A stretch of DNA of 64,000 bases from Inia geoffrensis (lineage: Eukaryota; Chordata; Mammalia; Artiodactyla; Iniidae), in assembly GCA_036417435.1 (NCBI GenBank), contig CM070905.1, positions 63,629,092-63,693,091 on the forward strand, given 5' to 3'. Made by a program: the position numbers and the translations under genes. Of this stretch, positions 1 to 13,800 are shown one piece after another. The stretch's first letter is position 1; each line of letters starts with the position of its first letter. Under the pieces are notes generated by a model. That model saw only the letters and a list, made by a program, of their open reading frames with translations. It searched no databases and was not told where the DNA came from.

Positions 1-544
1 TATATGAAAATTTTCTAGGTACAAGGAGTAGCTTAAAAACATGCCGATTATATGGATCTAGAGGTATATTAGAGTTAATAAAGCACCAGTAAACTACAAC
101 AAACTTAAAATGTGGTCATTTTTAACAACCTGAAAGTACTTCAAATTAAAAGCTTGCATAGAGGTGACTTATAGATTAGTAGCACATCAGATGTTACGGT
201 CTTGAGTAGTGACATTAGTAGTACATACTCATATAAGAGGCTGGTAAACATACTTCTTTGTATTTATTGTCATTTTGACAAAAATTGGCTTCTGACAATT
301 TATAGGCAGGTTTTTACAAATGGACAAGACACAATTTCTTTCCACGGTGATTTTACATTTTGTGGGAAAATATAAATATCACGGTTGCCATATTGCAAAG
401 ATTCACCATTTATGTAGTAGTTTATGATTATCACTCCTTTAATCGTAACATAGACTCTGCTGTGAAGGGGGCCCTCTAAGGCTGGGCAGTACACACTTTT
501 TGTGGCCATATGTGGCGGCCTTTAGCATCCGGAACAAATAACTG
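1..544. other. Unassigned AT-rich sequence
   Basis: I recognise no repeat family or gene here. The open frame on the minus strand at 300-509 is short, has no homology I recognise and no splice-site context, so I do not call it a gene. Confidence 0.5.
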
Positions 545-880
545 GTAGAGAGGGCACTCTGAGAAGCAGGGGTAGGAGATGGAGGACCTATTTTTCACTG
601 GGATAAGTCAGAGAAAGCTTTACAGAGGATGTCATCTTCTTTGAACTATAAGGTGGGTTTCCAGTGTGAGATGGGAAGGACATTCCAGGCAGAAAGTACA
701 TTATGTGCAAAGGCAAGAGAGCTGGATTTATCATATATTTAAAAAGTGACAAGATATTAGGCATGACTGTAGTAGGGAAGAGTTGGGATATTAGAATAAG
801 ACAGGCAGGGGCTAATTTTGAGGGACTTTTGGGGAAAATATAATTGGGAGCATTAGGTCATCATTTTTGTAGTCTGGGGG
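545..880 (+). repeat. Old interspersed repeat, family not named (copy 1)
   Basis: The stretch carries phrases typical of an ancient mammalian dispersed repeat: a cattccaggcagaaag core followed by tatgtgcaaaggcaagagagc and then a purine-rich segment with gacaggcaggggcta. Similar, more diverged wording occurs at about 27040-27265 and 40900-41280. I cannot assign the family with confidence; it may be LINE-2/CR1-like or an unclassified element. Confidence 0.4.
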
Positions 881-3299
881 AAAAAAATCAGCCTGACCAC
901 AGTGTTAAAAAAGAATGAAGACATTAGATACACTGAAACAAATCAGAAGGTTGTCATAGTCGAAGCAGTAAATGATAAGGGCAGGAAACTTTCCTGTCTT
1001 TTTCATCATTATATTCCTAGTGACAAGAATAGCACTTGGGACATAAAGTTGAACTAATGAGCAGACAGGCGGGGGATCCAAGATGCATTTAGAAAATAGA
1101 GCTGACAGCATTTGAAGTTCCTAAGGATAAGATCAGAACATTTCAAACTACATTTTATATCAAGCAATATTAAGTATAACTGAGATGTTGCCCAGAGTCC
1201 AATTGCAATGTTTTTGGTCAAATTACAATGGCCTGGACACCCAAACTGCTCAAATTGTATTCATTTTACACAAACATTTGAAATTTATGTCTGAGAGTAA
1301 CCAAAAATGGTGGGTACTCAAAAGCTCCCTATTTATCACCAGTTAATCTGGAATTGCTACATGCACCTCTGTGCTTCAGCCAGCTTCTGTGATTCACATG
1401 CTCTATTTGTGGGCATCTCTTCCAAACTCTATGTTAAGTTACCTCATGTTGGTAATTTGAAATCACCCCTGGTGGGAGTGTTTACACCATGGGAACTGGC
1501 AAATGCTACAAACCATTTTTTCCCCTGAAAGTCAGTTGTTAAAATTAATCAGCACATCACTGACTACACAGACTCTTCTGTGCATCTCTTTTTTTCTGCT
1601 ACTCCTTCTGCTTTTTTTCAGCAGTTTTCACAGATTATGTAGTCTCAGCAACCATGCATCCAAAGGTGTTGTATCATCCAGTGCTCTAAAGTTACCAACC
1701 TTACAGTTTTCACAACAGTACTGGAATCTGGGTCAATAAAATATATTTTTGTTGATTCTGTACAGCATCTCACATTCCCAAATTCTGCTTGTTCCAGGAT
1801 CTTCTAAAATATCTCATATTATAATTTCATGAGCCTTTGTCTCTCAGATCATAAAGACTTACAGCCTTTCTTAGTAACCCAAATGTGGGCAGGCACCATT
1901 GTGGCCCCTCTTGTCCTCCTTCTTTCTCAAGACTCTTTGACCCAACATTTACACTTGACAACCACGATCACCTTCCACAGGAGCAACAATAAGTTATATC
2001 ACACCAACATACACCAAAAAAATTCTAAGCCTATTTTATGAATATAGCTGATATATACTATGTATATAACAGGGCTGTAGTAACTCCACTTCAGGCAGCT
2101 AAATGCCATGTTATGTTGTCACTGTGAAGCTGTGGGGATAATGAGAAGCAGGTTTTAGAACAGAGAGAAAGCTGCAATACGGACTCATCCATACCTAGGA
2201 TTTAACGTGGCATCATGTACTGTAAACCTTGAAAAATATTACTTCAACACTCTCAATGCACAGGTAAGATTTTTTCTGTGCCTGATAATGTAAATGCTAC
2301 TCCTCTCAGGTGGCTGAAATACAAAATAAATTTTTTAAAAATAATGATAATACAAACTTTGCAAAATTAAGCGTTGGTACAAGGTAGATAGTGTGCTTGG
2401 AAGAAGAGCGAAAACTTGAAATAAAAATATGTCAGTTTTATTTCTGAGTGCCTTTCAATATGTCAGGATGTCCTCCTGCTTAACTGTGAAAAGGTGAAGA
2501 GAATTTTCCCTTCTTTCCTTATAGTGATTTTGTGATCTTTATGAATACATATAGGTTAGAAATTCCATAAACTGTAAGTACCACACATATGTTATTATAG
2601 CATTATTCATTATAAAAGTTGTCTGGGAAAAGTATATATTATTTTAGAGGACAAAATGTATAGCTTTAGCACATCATCTTAGGCTTTCCCAATAGATTTC
2701 ACATTTTTTTTCAATTATACTATCCCCTAATGTTTGTTTTGCATCAAATGGAAAAAGTCCCTTTTTGATACAAATGGATATTCATGCCAGCATGCACATT
2801 ACATCGAAGATTTACCAATTGTCTGGTTAATCTGATCAGTGCAAAGAGCCATCAAAAGAACCCAATATGTATGAAATTTATATTCACTGCTTTACTAATA
2901 TGAAGAGCTGAAAATGCAAAATTCCCAAAATATTCACATTTTTAAATGTTTAAACTTGCTACACAGATTTGTAATCACAACAGACCCCACAGTTGAATAA
3001 CCTTCTCATTTATTAGTTTTTGATCCTGGGAAAATTCCCAAATAAGCTACAGATCCCTCTTCTTGAAGTAAAGGTAGTAATAACCTCTTCAAATATTTAT
3101 TTGATGATTGGGAGGAAAAAAAATTTAAACATCATAGTATTTCACATGAACCAGTTGCTGCATATATTTAACTTTTACCACAGACTCATCTGAAATATCA
3201 AATCTATGTGCACATCTCACAAATACTTCTATATTCTGTTTCAACAAGTCTGCAATGTGAATTTCTGAAATACTAAATAAAGATCATTACCAACTTGAT
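881..3299. other. Unassigned AT-rich sequence
   Basis: About 2.4 kb without a repeat I can name. The short plus-strand open frames between 1307 and 2041 overlap each other in different frames and have low-complexity Ser/Leu/Phe-rich composition, as expected by chance. Parts may be very old transposon remains. Confidence 0.5.
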
Positions 3300-4140
3300 T
3301 TTTTTCGCTTTTTTATAAATTAATTTTTTTGAATTTCATTATTTTTATACAGCAGGTTCTCATTAGTTATCTATTTTATACATATTAGTGTATGTATGTC
3401 AATCCCAATCTCCTAATTCATCCGACCACCATCATACCAGCCCCGCTTTCCCACCTCGGTGTACATACATTTGTTCTCTACATGTGTGTCTCAATTTCTG
3501 CCCTGCAAACCAGTTCATCTGTACCATTTTTTTAGGCTCCACATATATGCATTAATATACGATATTTGTTTTTCTCTTTCTGACTTACTTCACTCTGTAT
3601 GACAGTCTCTTGGTCCATCCACCTCTCTACAAATGACCCAATTTCGTTCCTTTTTGTGACTGAGTAATATTCCATTGTATATGTGTACCACATCTTCTTT
3701 ATCCATTCATCTGTTGATGGGCATTTAGGTTGCTTCCATGACCTGGCTATTGTAAATAGTGCTGCAGTGAACATTGGGGTGTATGTGTCTTTTTGAATTA
3801 TGGTTTTCTCTGGGTATATGCCCAGTAGTGGGGTTTTTGGGTCACATGGTAATCCTATTTTTAGTTTTTTAAGGAACCTCCATACTGTTCTCCACAGTGG
3901 CTGTATCAATTTACATTCCCACCAACAGTGCAAGAGGGTTCCCTTTTCTCCACACCTTCTCCAGAATTTGTTGTTTGTAGATTTTCTGATGATGCCCATT
4001 CTAACTGGTGTAAGGTGATACCTCACGGTAGTTTTGATTTGCATTTCTCTAATAATTAGTGATGTTGAGTAGCTTTTCATGTGCCTCTTGGCCATCTGTA
4101 TGTCTCTACTGGAAAAATGTATATTTAGGTCTTCTGGCCA

Positions 4141-4350
4141 TTTTTTTTTTTTTTTTTGCGGTACGCGGGCCTCTCACTGTTGTGGCCTCTCCCATTGCGG
4201 AGCACAGGCTCCGGACGCGCAGGCTCAGCGGCCATGGCTCACGGGCCCAGCTGCTCCGCGGCATGTGGGATCTTCCCGGACCGGGACACAAACCCGTGTC
4301 CCCTGCATTGGCAGGCGGACTCTCAACCTCTGTGCCACCAGGGAAGCCCT
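4141..4350 (-). mobile_element. CHR-type SINE inside L1
   Basis: A tRNA-derived SINE in reverse orientation: poly-T (the A-tail) at 4141-4158, then GC-rich body, ending at the reverse complement of the cttccctggtgg start. It is flanked by an imperfect duplication of L1 sequence, tg[g/c]ccatttttt at 4135-4146 and 4352-4363, so it inserted into an already resident L1. A plus-strand open frame across this junction (4059-4523) is an accident of the fusion. Confidence 0.95.
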
Positions 4351-5049
4351 ATGCCCATTTTTTGATTGGGTTGTTTGTTTTTTTAAAATTGAGCTGCATG
4401 AGCTTTTTATATATTTTGGAGATTAATCCTTTGTCTCTTGATTTGTTGGCAAATATTTTCTCCCATCTGAGGGTTGTCTTTTTGTCTTGTTTATGGTTTC
4501 CTTTGCTGTGCAAATGCTTTTAAGTTTTATTAGGTACCATTTGTTTATTTTTGTTATTCTTTCCATTACTCTAGGAAGTGGGTCAAAAAAGATCTTGCTG
4601 TGATTTATGTCAAAGAGTATTCATCCTATGTATTCTTCTAAGAGTTTTATAGTGTCTGGTTTTACATTTAGGTCTTTAATCCATTTTGAGTTTATTTTTG
4701 TGTATGGTGTTAGGGAGTGTTCTAATTTCATTCTTTTACATGTAGCTGTCCAGTTTTCCCAGCGCCACTTATTGAAGAGACTGTCTTTTTTCCATTATAT
4801 ATCCTTGCCTCCTTTGTAACAGATTAGTTGACCACAGGTGTGTGGGTTTACCTCTAGGATTTCTATCCTGTTCCATTGATCTATGTTTCTGCTTTTGTGC
4901 CAGTACCATATTGTCTTGATTACTGAAGCTTTGTAGTATAGTCTGAAGTCAGGGAGTCTTGATTCCTCCAACTCCGTTTTTTTTCCCCTCAAGATTGCTT
5001 TGGCTATTAGGGGTCTTTTGTGTCTCCATATAAATTTTAAGATATTTTA

Positions 5050-5217
<168 letters not shown>

Positions 5218-6600
5218 TCATCTTTGATTTCTTTCATCAGTGTCTTAGAGTTTTCTGAGTACAGATCTTTTACCTCCTTAGGTAGGTTTATTCCTAGGTA
5301 TTTTATTCTTTTTGTTGCAATGGTGAATGGGATTGTTTCCTTAATTTCCCTTCTGATCTTTCATTGTTAGTGTATAGGACTGCAAGAGATTTCTGTGCAT
5401 TAATTTTGTATCCTGCACCTTTACCAAATTCATTGGTTAACTCTAGTAGTTTTCTGGTGGCATCTTTATGATTTTCTATATATAGTATATCATCTGCAAA
5501 CAGTGACAGTTTTACTTCTTCTTTTACAGTTTGGATTCCTTTTATTTCTTTTTCTTCTCTGATTGCCATTGCTAGGACTTCCAAAACTACGTTGAATAAT
5601 AGTGGTGAGAGTGGTTATCCTTGTCTTATTCCTGATCTTAGAAGAAATTCTTTCAGTTTTTTACCATTGAGAATGATGTTTGCTGTGGGTTTGTCATGTA
5701 TGGGCTTTGTTATGTTGAGGTAGTTTCCCTCTATGCCCACTTTCTTGAGAGATTTTATCATAAATGGGTGTAGAATTTTGTAAAAAGCTTTTTCTGTATC
5801 TATTGAGATGATCATATGGTTTTTATCCTTCAGTTTGCTAATATGGTGTATCACATTGTTGATTTGCATATATTGAAGAATACTTGCATCCTTGGGATAA
5901 ATCCCACTTGATTGTGGTGTATGATCCATTTAATTTGTTGTTGGATTCTGTTTGCTAGTATTTTGTTGAGGATTTTTGCATCTATACTCGTCAGTGATAT
6001 TGGTCTATAATTTTCTTTTTTTGTAGTATCTTTGTCTGGTTTTGGTATCAGGGTCATGGTGGCCTCATAGAATGAGTTTAGGAGTGTTCCTTCCTCTGCA
6101 ATTTTTGGAAGAGTTTGAGAAGGATGGCTGTTAGCTCTTCTCTAAATGTTTGATAGAATTCACCTGTGAAGCCACCTGGTCCTGGGCTTTTGTTTATTGG
6201 AAGATTTTTTATCACAGTTTCAATTTCATTTCTTGTGATTGGTCTGTTCATATTTTCTATTTCTCCCTGGTTCAGTCTTGGATGGTTATACCATTCTAAG
6301 AGGCTGTACATTTCTTCCAGGTTATGCATTTTATTGCCATAGAGTTGCTCATAGTAGTCTCTTATGATACTTTGTATTTCTGTGGCATCCATTGAAACTT
6401 CTCCTTTTCCATTTCTAATTTTATTGATTTGAGTTCTCTCCCTCTTTTTCTTGATGAGTCTGGGTAAAGGTTTATCAATTTTGTTTATCTTCTCAAAGAA
6501 CCAGCTTTTAGTTTTATTGATCTTTGCTATTCTTTTCTTTGTTTCCTTTACATTTATTTTGCTCTGATCTTTATGATTTCCTTCCTTCTACTAATTTTGT

Positions 6601-6692
6601 GTTTTGTTTGTTCTTCTTTCTCTAGTTGGCTTAGGTGTAAGGTTGGGTTTTGTTTGTTCTTCTTTCTCTAGTTGCTTTAGGTGTAAGGTTGG
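6601..6692. repeat. 46-bp tandem duplication in L1
   Basis: The unit beginning gttttgtttgttcttctttc at 6601 is repeated at 6647 with a period of 46 bases and few differences. The L1 at 41-49 kb has one unit at the matching place (about 44740). Confidence 0.85.
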
Positions 6693-7689
6693 GTTTATCA
6701 TTTGAGATTTTTCTTATTCTTGAGGTAGGATTGTGTTGCTATAAACTTCCCTCTTTGAACTGCTTTTGCTGCATCCTATAGGTTTTGGATCATCATGTTT
6801 TTGTTGTCAGTTGTCTCTAGGTAGTTTTTGATTTCCTCTTTGATTTTTTCAGAGGTATCTTGTTTATTTAGTAACGTATTGTTTAGCCTCCGTGTGTTTG
6901 TGTTTTTTACATTTTTTTCACTATAACTTATTTCTAATCCCATAGCGCTGTGGTCAGAAAAGATGCTTGATATGATTTCAATTTTCTTAAATTTATGAAG
7001 GCTTGATTTGTGACCCAAGATGTGATATATATCCTGGAGAATGTTCCATGTGCACTTGAAAAGAAAGTGTCATCTGCTGTTTTTGGATGGAATGTCTTAT
7101 AAATATCAATTAAATCTATCTGGTATACCCTGTCATTTAAAGGTTGTGTTTCTTTATTAATTTTCTGTCTGGATGATTTGTCCATTGGTGTAAGTGAGGT
7201 GTTAAAGTCCCCCACTATTATTGTGTTACTGTCGATTTCCTCTTTTATAGCTGTTAGCATTTGCCTTATATATTGAGGTGCTCCAATGTTGGGTGCATAT
7301 ATATTTATACTTGTTATACCTTCTTCTTTATTGATCCCTTGATCATTATGTAGTATTCTGCCTTGTCTCTTGTAACATTCTTTATTTTATAGTCTATTTT
7401 ATCTGATATGAGTATTGCTACTCCAGCTTTCTTTTGATTTCCATTTGCATGGAAAATCTTTTTCCATCCCCTCGCTTTCCGTCTGTATGTGTTTAAGGTC
7501 TGAAGTGGGTCTTTTGTAGACAGCATATAGATGGGTCTTGTTTTTGTATCCATTCAGGTAGGAGTGTCTTTCGTTGGAACTTTTAATCCAGTTACATTTA
7601 AGGTAATTATCAATATCTATGTTCCTATTATCATTTTCTTAGTTGTTTTGGGTTTGGTTTTGTAGGTCCTTTTCTTCTCTTGTGTTTCA

Positions 7690-8610
7690 CACTTAGAGAA
7701 ATTCCTTTAGCATTTGTTGTAGTGCTGGTTGGTGGTGTTGAATTCTCTTAGCTTTTGCTTGTTTGTAAAACTTTTGATTTCTCCATCGAATCTGAACATG
7801 ATTCTTGCCCGGTAGAGTAATCTTGGTTATAGTCTCTTCCCTTTCATGAGTTTAAATATATCATACCACTCCCTTCTGGCTTATAGAGTTTCTGCTGAGA
7901 AATTAGCTGTTAACCTTAAGGGAGTTCCCTTGTATGTTATTTGTCATTTTTCCCTTGTTGATCTTAATAATTTTTATTTGTCTTTAATTTTTCTCAGTTT
8001 GAGTACTATGTGTCTCAGCATGTTTCTCTTAGGGTTTATCCTGCCTGGGACTCTCTGTGTTTCCTGTACTTGGGTGGCTATTTCCTTTCCCATGTTAGGG
8101 AAGTTTTTGACTATAATCTCTACAAATATTTTCTTGGGTCCTCTCTCTCTCTCCTCTCCTTCTGGGACCCCCTATAATGTGAATGTTGGTGCGTTTAATG
8201 TCCCAGAGTTGTTTGAGGCTGTCCTCATTTCTTTTCATTTCTTTTTTCTTTTCTGTTTCACGACAGTGAATTCCACCATTCTGCCTTCAAAGTCACTTAT
8301 CCATTCTTCTGCCTCAGTTACGCTGCTATTGATTCCTTCTAGTGTATTTTTCATTTCAGTTATTATATTGTTCCTCTCTGTTTGTTTGTTCTTTAATTCT
8401 TCTAGGTCTTTGTTAAACATTTCTTGAATCTTCTCTCTCTTTGCCTCCATTCTTTTTCTGAGGTCCTGGATCATCTTCACTATTATTATTCCGAATTCTT
8501 TTTCTGGATGGTTGCCTATCTCCACTTCATTTATTTGTTTTTCTGCGGTTTTACCTTGTTCCTTCATCTGGTACATAGTCCTCTGCCTTTTCAGTCTGTC
8601 TGTCTTTCTG
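7690..8610 (-). pseudogene. Broken L1 ORF1
   Basis: ORF1p is the L1 RNA-binding chaperone. The N-terminal and coiled-coil part is open from 8684 down to 8235 on the minus strand, with heptad-rich Glu/Lys segments (KEKIQEMFNKDLEELKNKQ, then TEAEEWISDFEGRMVEF). The canonical initiator ATG seems to have become CTG (8592-8594 on the plus strand reads cag), so the long frame begins instead in former 5'UTR at an upstream in-frame Met. The RNA-binding C-terminal part continues in other frames to about 7690. Non-functional. Confidence 0.85.
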
Positions 8611-8680
8611 TGAATGTGGTTTTCATTCCACAGGCTGCAGGATTGTAGTTCTTGCTTCTGCTGTTTGCCCTCTGGTCTGC

Positions 8681-9639
8681 TCATTCTTTTTTACTACTAT
8701 AGTTCAACAGAAGAAATATGATCATTTTATGAATGGGTGGGACATTGAATGAATACAGATTTAATTTAGGCACGCTCATAAAATCTTCTTTACTTTTTTG
8801 TTGGTTGAATAATCTTATGCTAGTTAGATTTATGCCAGTACTGTCTGAACATTTGTACTGAATGTTTTCATATTTTACATGAGAAATAAAAGTATGTCTG
8901 GGAAGGAGATATCAAAAGATCTCCTGATCATGTTCCCAATATTTGTATTTACATAGAATTTTTACTAGTGTGTGTTCTGAGATAAAGGACAGTAGTTAAG
9001 TTGACGTTTTAGCAAATTAAAATATTAAGGTGGTACAACTCAATAATTAATATAAGTAGCATCTTTCATCATTGGAATCTGTATTCTGAGAACCATATAC
9101 TCTTTAATTTTGGAATGGTATAGTTTAACAGAACAATAAAAATAGCTTGCTTTCTTTCTCTTTTTTTTAGTGTATTGTCTGTGATGGTAGCCAATCCAGA
9201 TTATCAAAATCAAATGTCAAGGCCAAAATCAATATAATTAAGGATTTCATGGTTGTAAAATTCAGTCAATGTATTAAGATTTTTTGTAATCATTTTAAAA
9301 CTTGTATTCATCTCTATTGCTTTTAAAATTCTTGATTGCTACATAAGTTTAACTTGCCAAAAATTTATAAAGCAAATTTACAACACAAAAATTAAAAGAA
9401 AAAATAGAAAGCTCTCTTACTTTTGTCACAAGGGGGAAAAATATTTATATTGGTGTATTTCTTTCTAATGCTTTTCCTTTTAATTAAAAAATATTGTACA
9501 GTGCATTTATACTTTAAAATAAACTTTCATTGTATTACACGTAAAAGCGTAGTTCATTTTACTATTGAAAGTAAACTTATCCATGTTACTATTACCTATG
9601 TCAAGAAGAAGACTATCTCCAGCACCAGAAATTACTTTT
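8681..9639. other. Unassigned AT-rich sequence
   Basis: No gene or nameable repeat. The plus-strand open frame at 9423-9653 is in A/T-rich sequence and looks like chance. Confidence 0.5.
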
Positions 9640-11880
9640 CTCTCCCCACCTAATCACTAGTCTCTCCTTCTCTGCAAAATTAATCGCTATCCTGACTTCT
9701 AATACACTATATTAGTTCTGCATGTTTTTAGTTTTGTAAAAATGGAACCATATAGTATGTTTCAATTTTGTGTGTCGCTCTTTAGCTAAACATTATTTTT
9801 GAGAGTTTCTTCCAATTAGATATGAGTAACAGTGAAGCTTCACTGCACTCTTCCATTATAAGGGTATACCTCATTCTTGTTTTGATGGGTAATTGAGTTG
9901 TTTTCTTACTTTTCACTGTTGGCAAAAACACTGAATGATCATTTTGCAATGTGTTTTGGGACATGTGAGGGCTTCTCTAAGTGTATATCTAGAGTGGAAT
10001 TGTTGGGTCATAGGGAATGAATTAATTCACTTTAGAAGATAGCTGGCAGTTTCCAATGTTTCTGAATTAACATTTCCCACCAGTCACAGTATATGTAAAT
10101 TCTACCCAATGCAAATCTTTGTCAATATTCTTTATTTTAGACATTTTGCTGTAATAGTACCTGATTGTAGCTTTTATTAGCATTTCTCTAATGACCAATG
10201 GGAATGAACATCTGTTTATATTCTTACTGACCAATTGTTCAACATATTTATGAATGACCAATTCAGTTCCTCAGACTATTTTTCTATTGGTCATTCCTCT
10301 TCAGGTTATTGATATATACATCTTTTCTGTTATGTATTATTTTTATATAACTATCTTTTCTCATTTCAGAATTTTCTGTACTTAATACAGTCAAATTCAT
10401 AAATCACTTTTCCTATGGTTTTGGAGTCTATCTCATAGTTAAGAAAATATTTCTTATTCTAGAACCTCAATTATTCAATTTTCTCTTTTTGATCAACAAT
10501 CTCCCTGAAACAGAGATTCAAAGTAGTGTAAAAAAGAGGTCAAGCTTTATTTCTTCTCTGTGTACCTAATCAATTAACCCAAGACCAATTACAGTAAAAA
10601 CTATACTTTCAAAACTGCTCTAATTATCCCTATCTATGTCTCTATCTATCTTTCTATTGCTCAGTTTTTCTGTTTTTGTACCATCTGTTCCACTCCACTT
10701 GGCTTTTTTTCCTTTTCTGCACTACTTGTACTAATGCCACACTGTCATAATTACTGTTAATTTACTCTCTTTTGCTTTACTGTGATATAAGATTTTATAT
10801 CACATTATTTCTTCAAGATTGCATGGGTTTATTTTTCCATGTAAATTTAAAAATCAGTTGTTTAATTTTCCATGAAAAAGAAAAAAAGCTGCTGCCATTT
10901 AACTGAATCTCTAAGTCAATTTAGGAAAAATTGATATCTTTATAATACTTTGTCATCACAAATACTGACATGGTATATCACACCTTTATTAAGGTCTTTA
11001 ATTTCTTTTAAAAAATATTCTTCAAAAATCTGTGTAAAGACTTTATACTCTTCATTAGCTTTATTCCTAAGTTTTTGAATGTTTATTTTATTCTAGTGTA
11101 AAAGCTATTTAAAAATTATTTACTGGACTTCCCTGGTGGCGCAATGGTTGAGAGTCCGCCTGCCAATGCAGAGACGCAGGTTCGTGACCCGGTCCGGGAA
11201 GATCCCACATGCCACGGGGCGGCTAGGCCCGTGAGCCATGGCCACTCAGCCTGCGCGTCCAGAGCCTGTGCTCTGCAATGGGAGAGGCCACAACAGTGAG
11301 AGGCCCACGTACCACACACACACACAAAAATTATTTACTAATGATTTATGCCCAGTATATAAATAGATTTTTATGTATTGATCTTATATCTAGTAAACTT
11401 GTTATAGTCAATTATTAATTCTAATAGTTGACCCAGAGATTTATTTGAATTTTCTACATAGACTCTCAAGTTCTCTCCTTATTATTATGACAATTAAATC
11501 TCTTCATTTCCTGTCTGTATAAAATTTATTTATTTTGACTGATTACTGTGTGCATAATCTCCAGTAAAACAAAAAACACATAAAAGGTAATAGCAGATAA
11601 TCTTTTCCATTTTTATTATACAGGGAAAGACTTTCATATTTTACCTTTAAATATGAAATTTAGTGTAGTTTTTATTTTATTGTACTTTGTCAGATTAAGA
11701 AGTTCCTTCTGTTCCCTATTTGGTAATAATTTTTGTGATACATAGGCGTTTGTCAGGTGCTTTTCTGAATCTTTTAAGATAGCTACATATATTTTATGTT
11801 TTATTCTGTTAATATGACTGATTTTTAAATCTGAAGCAACCATATTTTCCTAAAAACAATAAACCTGTCAAACTGACATA
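9640..11880 (-). mobile_element. Old L1M-type LINE-1 fragment
   Basis: On the minus strand the open frame at 10067-10261 contains a diverged form of the L1 ORF2 C-terminal phrase (SFPLVIREMLIKATIRYYYSKM), and the sequence up to 11880 follows L1 ORF2 order back into the reverse transcriptase region (11634-11843). Divergence from the younger L1s is high, with many stops, as expected for an L1M-age copy. A SINE splits it at 11125-11325. Confidence 0.75.
11125..11325 (+). mobile_element. CHR-type SINE with perfect target-site duplication
   Basis: Forward SINE starting ggacttccctggtggcgc, with a tRNA-like A box (tggcgcaatgg) and a diverged B box (ggttcgtgacc). It ends in a CA-rich tail near 11310-11325. 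The target AAAAATTATTTACT occurs at 11111-11124 and 11326-11339, a perfect 14-bp duplication of the host L1M sequence. Confidence 0.97.
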
Positions 11881-13599
11881 AGACCTTTTGAAAATATTCA
11901 TAGCATTAAAAAAACTCATATTTAATGTTAAGTATTAGTACTTAGTTATACCAATAGGATTAAATATTACTAACATTAATGAAATTAACAAATAAGTCTG
12001 TAGTCCAAAGCAAGAATTACAAATATCTGGCAAAACATAGCTCAGAATGAAAAATATATCTGAAGGATAACTCTGCTTTTCACTCTTCTTCATCAAAAAC
12101 AATGCTAATAGATTGCCTCATTCCAGGTTTAGGCATTGAGAGGTGTTACATAAAAATGTGATACTGAGAGGTATCTGCCTATAGAAATTAGTGATTAATT
12201 ACATGCTAAGGATGGATGGAAATGACAAATTTGGGACATTTCCCTTGTTTCTGCTTTCAGCAGCTATGAGAAGAGTGAAGACATGGGCTACAAAAGAGGG
12301 AAAAAAGAGAAAGACAATGAGTTCTAATCTGGGACATTTTGAAATTAAGACGGATCTGAGATATTAAAGGAGTTATCTTTTGGGAGCAGACACAGGTAAT
12401 TTTTCAATACTTTTTATATTCCACCACTTTTCAGAATTTTGCAATGAGCATGTATTATTTTTATTATAAGAAAAAAATTATAACATCATTAATAGATGGC
12501 TTGTGAAAATTTCTATGAAATTATATATCACTTATAATCGCTAAAATAATAATTTTGCTGGGATAATTATTGAAGTAGACAAGTAAATAGCACATTAAAA
12601 AATTACTAAGTAAGAAAGAAAATTCTGCCTCCACTGTTCACTGGTCATCTTGTCTTGGAAAACTCCACAAATTTCTTGAAACATTCTCATCTTTAATATT
12701 AGAGAAAATAATAATTATACTGCCTATGTCTGATGGTGATTATGAAAGCCAGATCTGATACACCCATAATGATAAGTAATTGTTATTCCTATTTAGTATT
12801 TAATCATAACTATAGAGAAAACATGTAAAATCATCAAAAGGTAAGTTTCCATTTTCATAAGTACTAAAAGTTATAAGAATAATTGCTTAAATGGTCTTTA
12901 AATCCTGGACATTTCCTTTTCTTAGTAGCATACAGGCTACTGATCTTCTAGCACAGTGTTTTTTCTCTTTTATTTAACTTTGTTTTTTTCAAATCTATCT
13001 AATCTAACAGTGATTAATAAGGTAGGAATGATTCATTTGCATGGTATAAGAAAAACTGTATCCCAATTTTGGGCCATTATATATACTGTCATGGTTATTT
13101 TAAATCCCTTGAGGTATTTCTCAGCCCCAAGGTTTAAAAAACTAGGGGCAGGATTTCGGCTTGCATTATGTACTATCCTTCTAACTGTCACGTTGAAACA
13201 AAATATTTCTATGTTTCTTAAGCTACAGAGGCATAAACCATTATAAAACATATTCAAGGAATGTGTATTCTAGTTAGACAAATATTATAAACAATGGAAT
13301 ATTACTTTATTTCAAATGTGGGTTAATAATTTTCAGAGAATTAGAATATTAAAACATTTAACCCCATAACTACACTGCATATATTATAATTTTTTTCTCT
13401 ACTGAGAAGGTACTTCTAGATTTTGGAATTATCAAAATAATTATAATTATTTTGCTATAATTGAAAAAACATGCTAAGATAAAAGAACATTTTAATAGAT
13501 ATTATATAATCTAGGTTTACCATATTTTGTGATTTGGGGAATATATTTTCATATTTTGGAATCTTATAAAAAGTACATAATAGCACTGAGTTTGGGGAA
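11881..13599. other. Unassigned AT-rich sequence
   Basis: I see no gene. Open frames on both strands at 12956-13257 overlap as reverse-complement shadows and have no recognisable protein features. Old, unrecognised transposon remains are likely. Confidence 0.5.
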
Positions 13600-13800
13600 A
13601 GATGTAATGTAGTAGTTGAGATGGCAGATTTTGGAGTTATAATGTCTGGACTTCAGTTCTAGCTACTTCGATTACCAGCTTTATGGTAAGGATACTTAAC
13701 GTGTCTCCTAAACAGTTTCATTTGTAAAATATTAATTAGTCCAATAAATGTGCTTGGTATATTTCATGGTACAGAATTAGAGTTGATGTTTGTTGAGCAG
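13600..13800 (+). repeat. MIR element
   Basis: The order of phrases follows the MIR consensus: gtagtagttgagatggcagattttggag, then the gap and ttaccagctttatgg, then acttaacgtgtctcc, cagtttcatttgtaaaat, and aataaatg near the 3' part. MIR is an ancient tRNA-derived SINE shared by mammals. Confidence 0.8.

Noticed and set aside
4059..4523. A 154-codon plus-strand open frame
   Set aside because: It runs from antisense L1 into an antisense SINE and back into L1. It exists only because the SINE insertion kept the frame open; no splice or coding signature.
7846..8427. A 193-codon plus-strand open frame with membrane-like composition
   Set aside because: It is the antisense of L1 ORF1; antisense of an A-rich gene reads as Leu/Ser/Phe-rich peptide.
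12956..13257. Opposing open frames of 96 and 74 codons
   Set aside because: They overlap each other on opposite strands in AT-rich DNA without splice or homology support.
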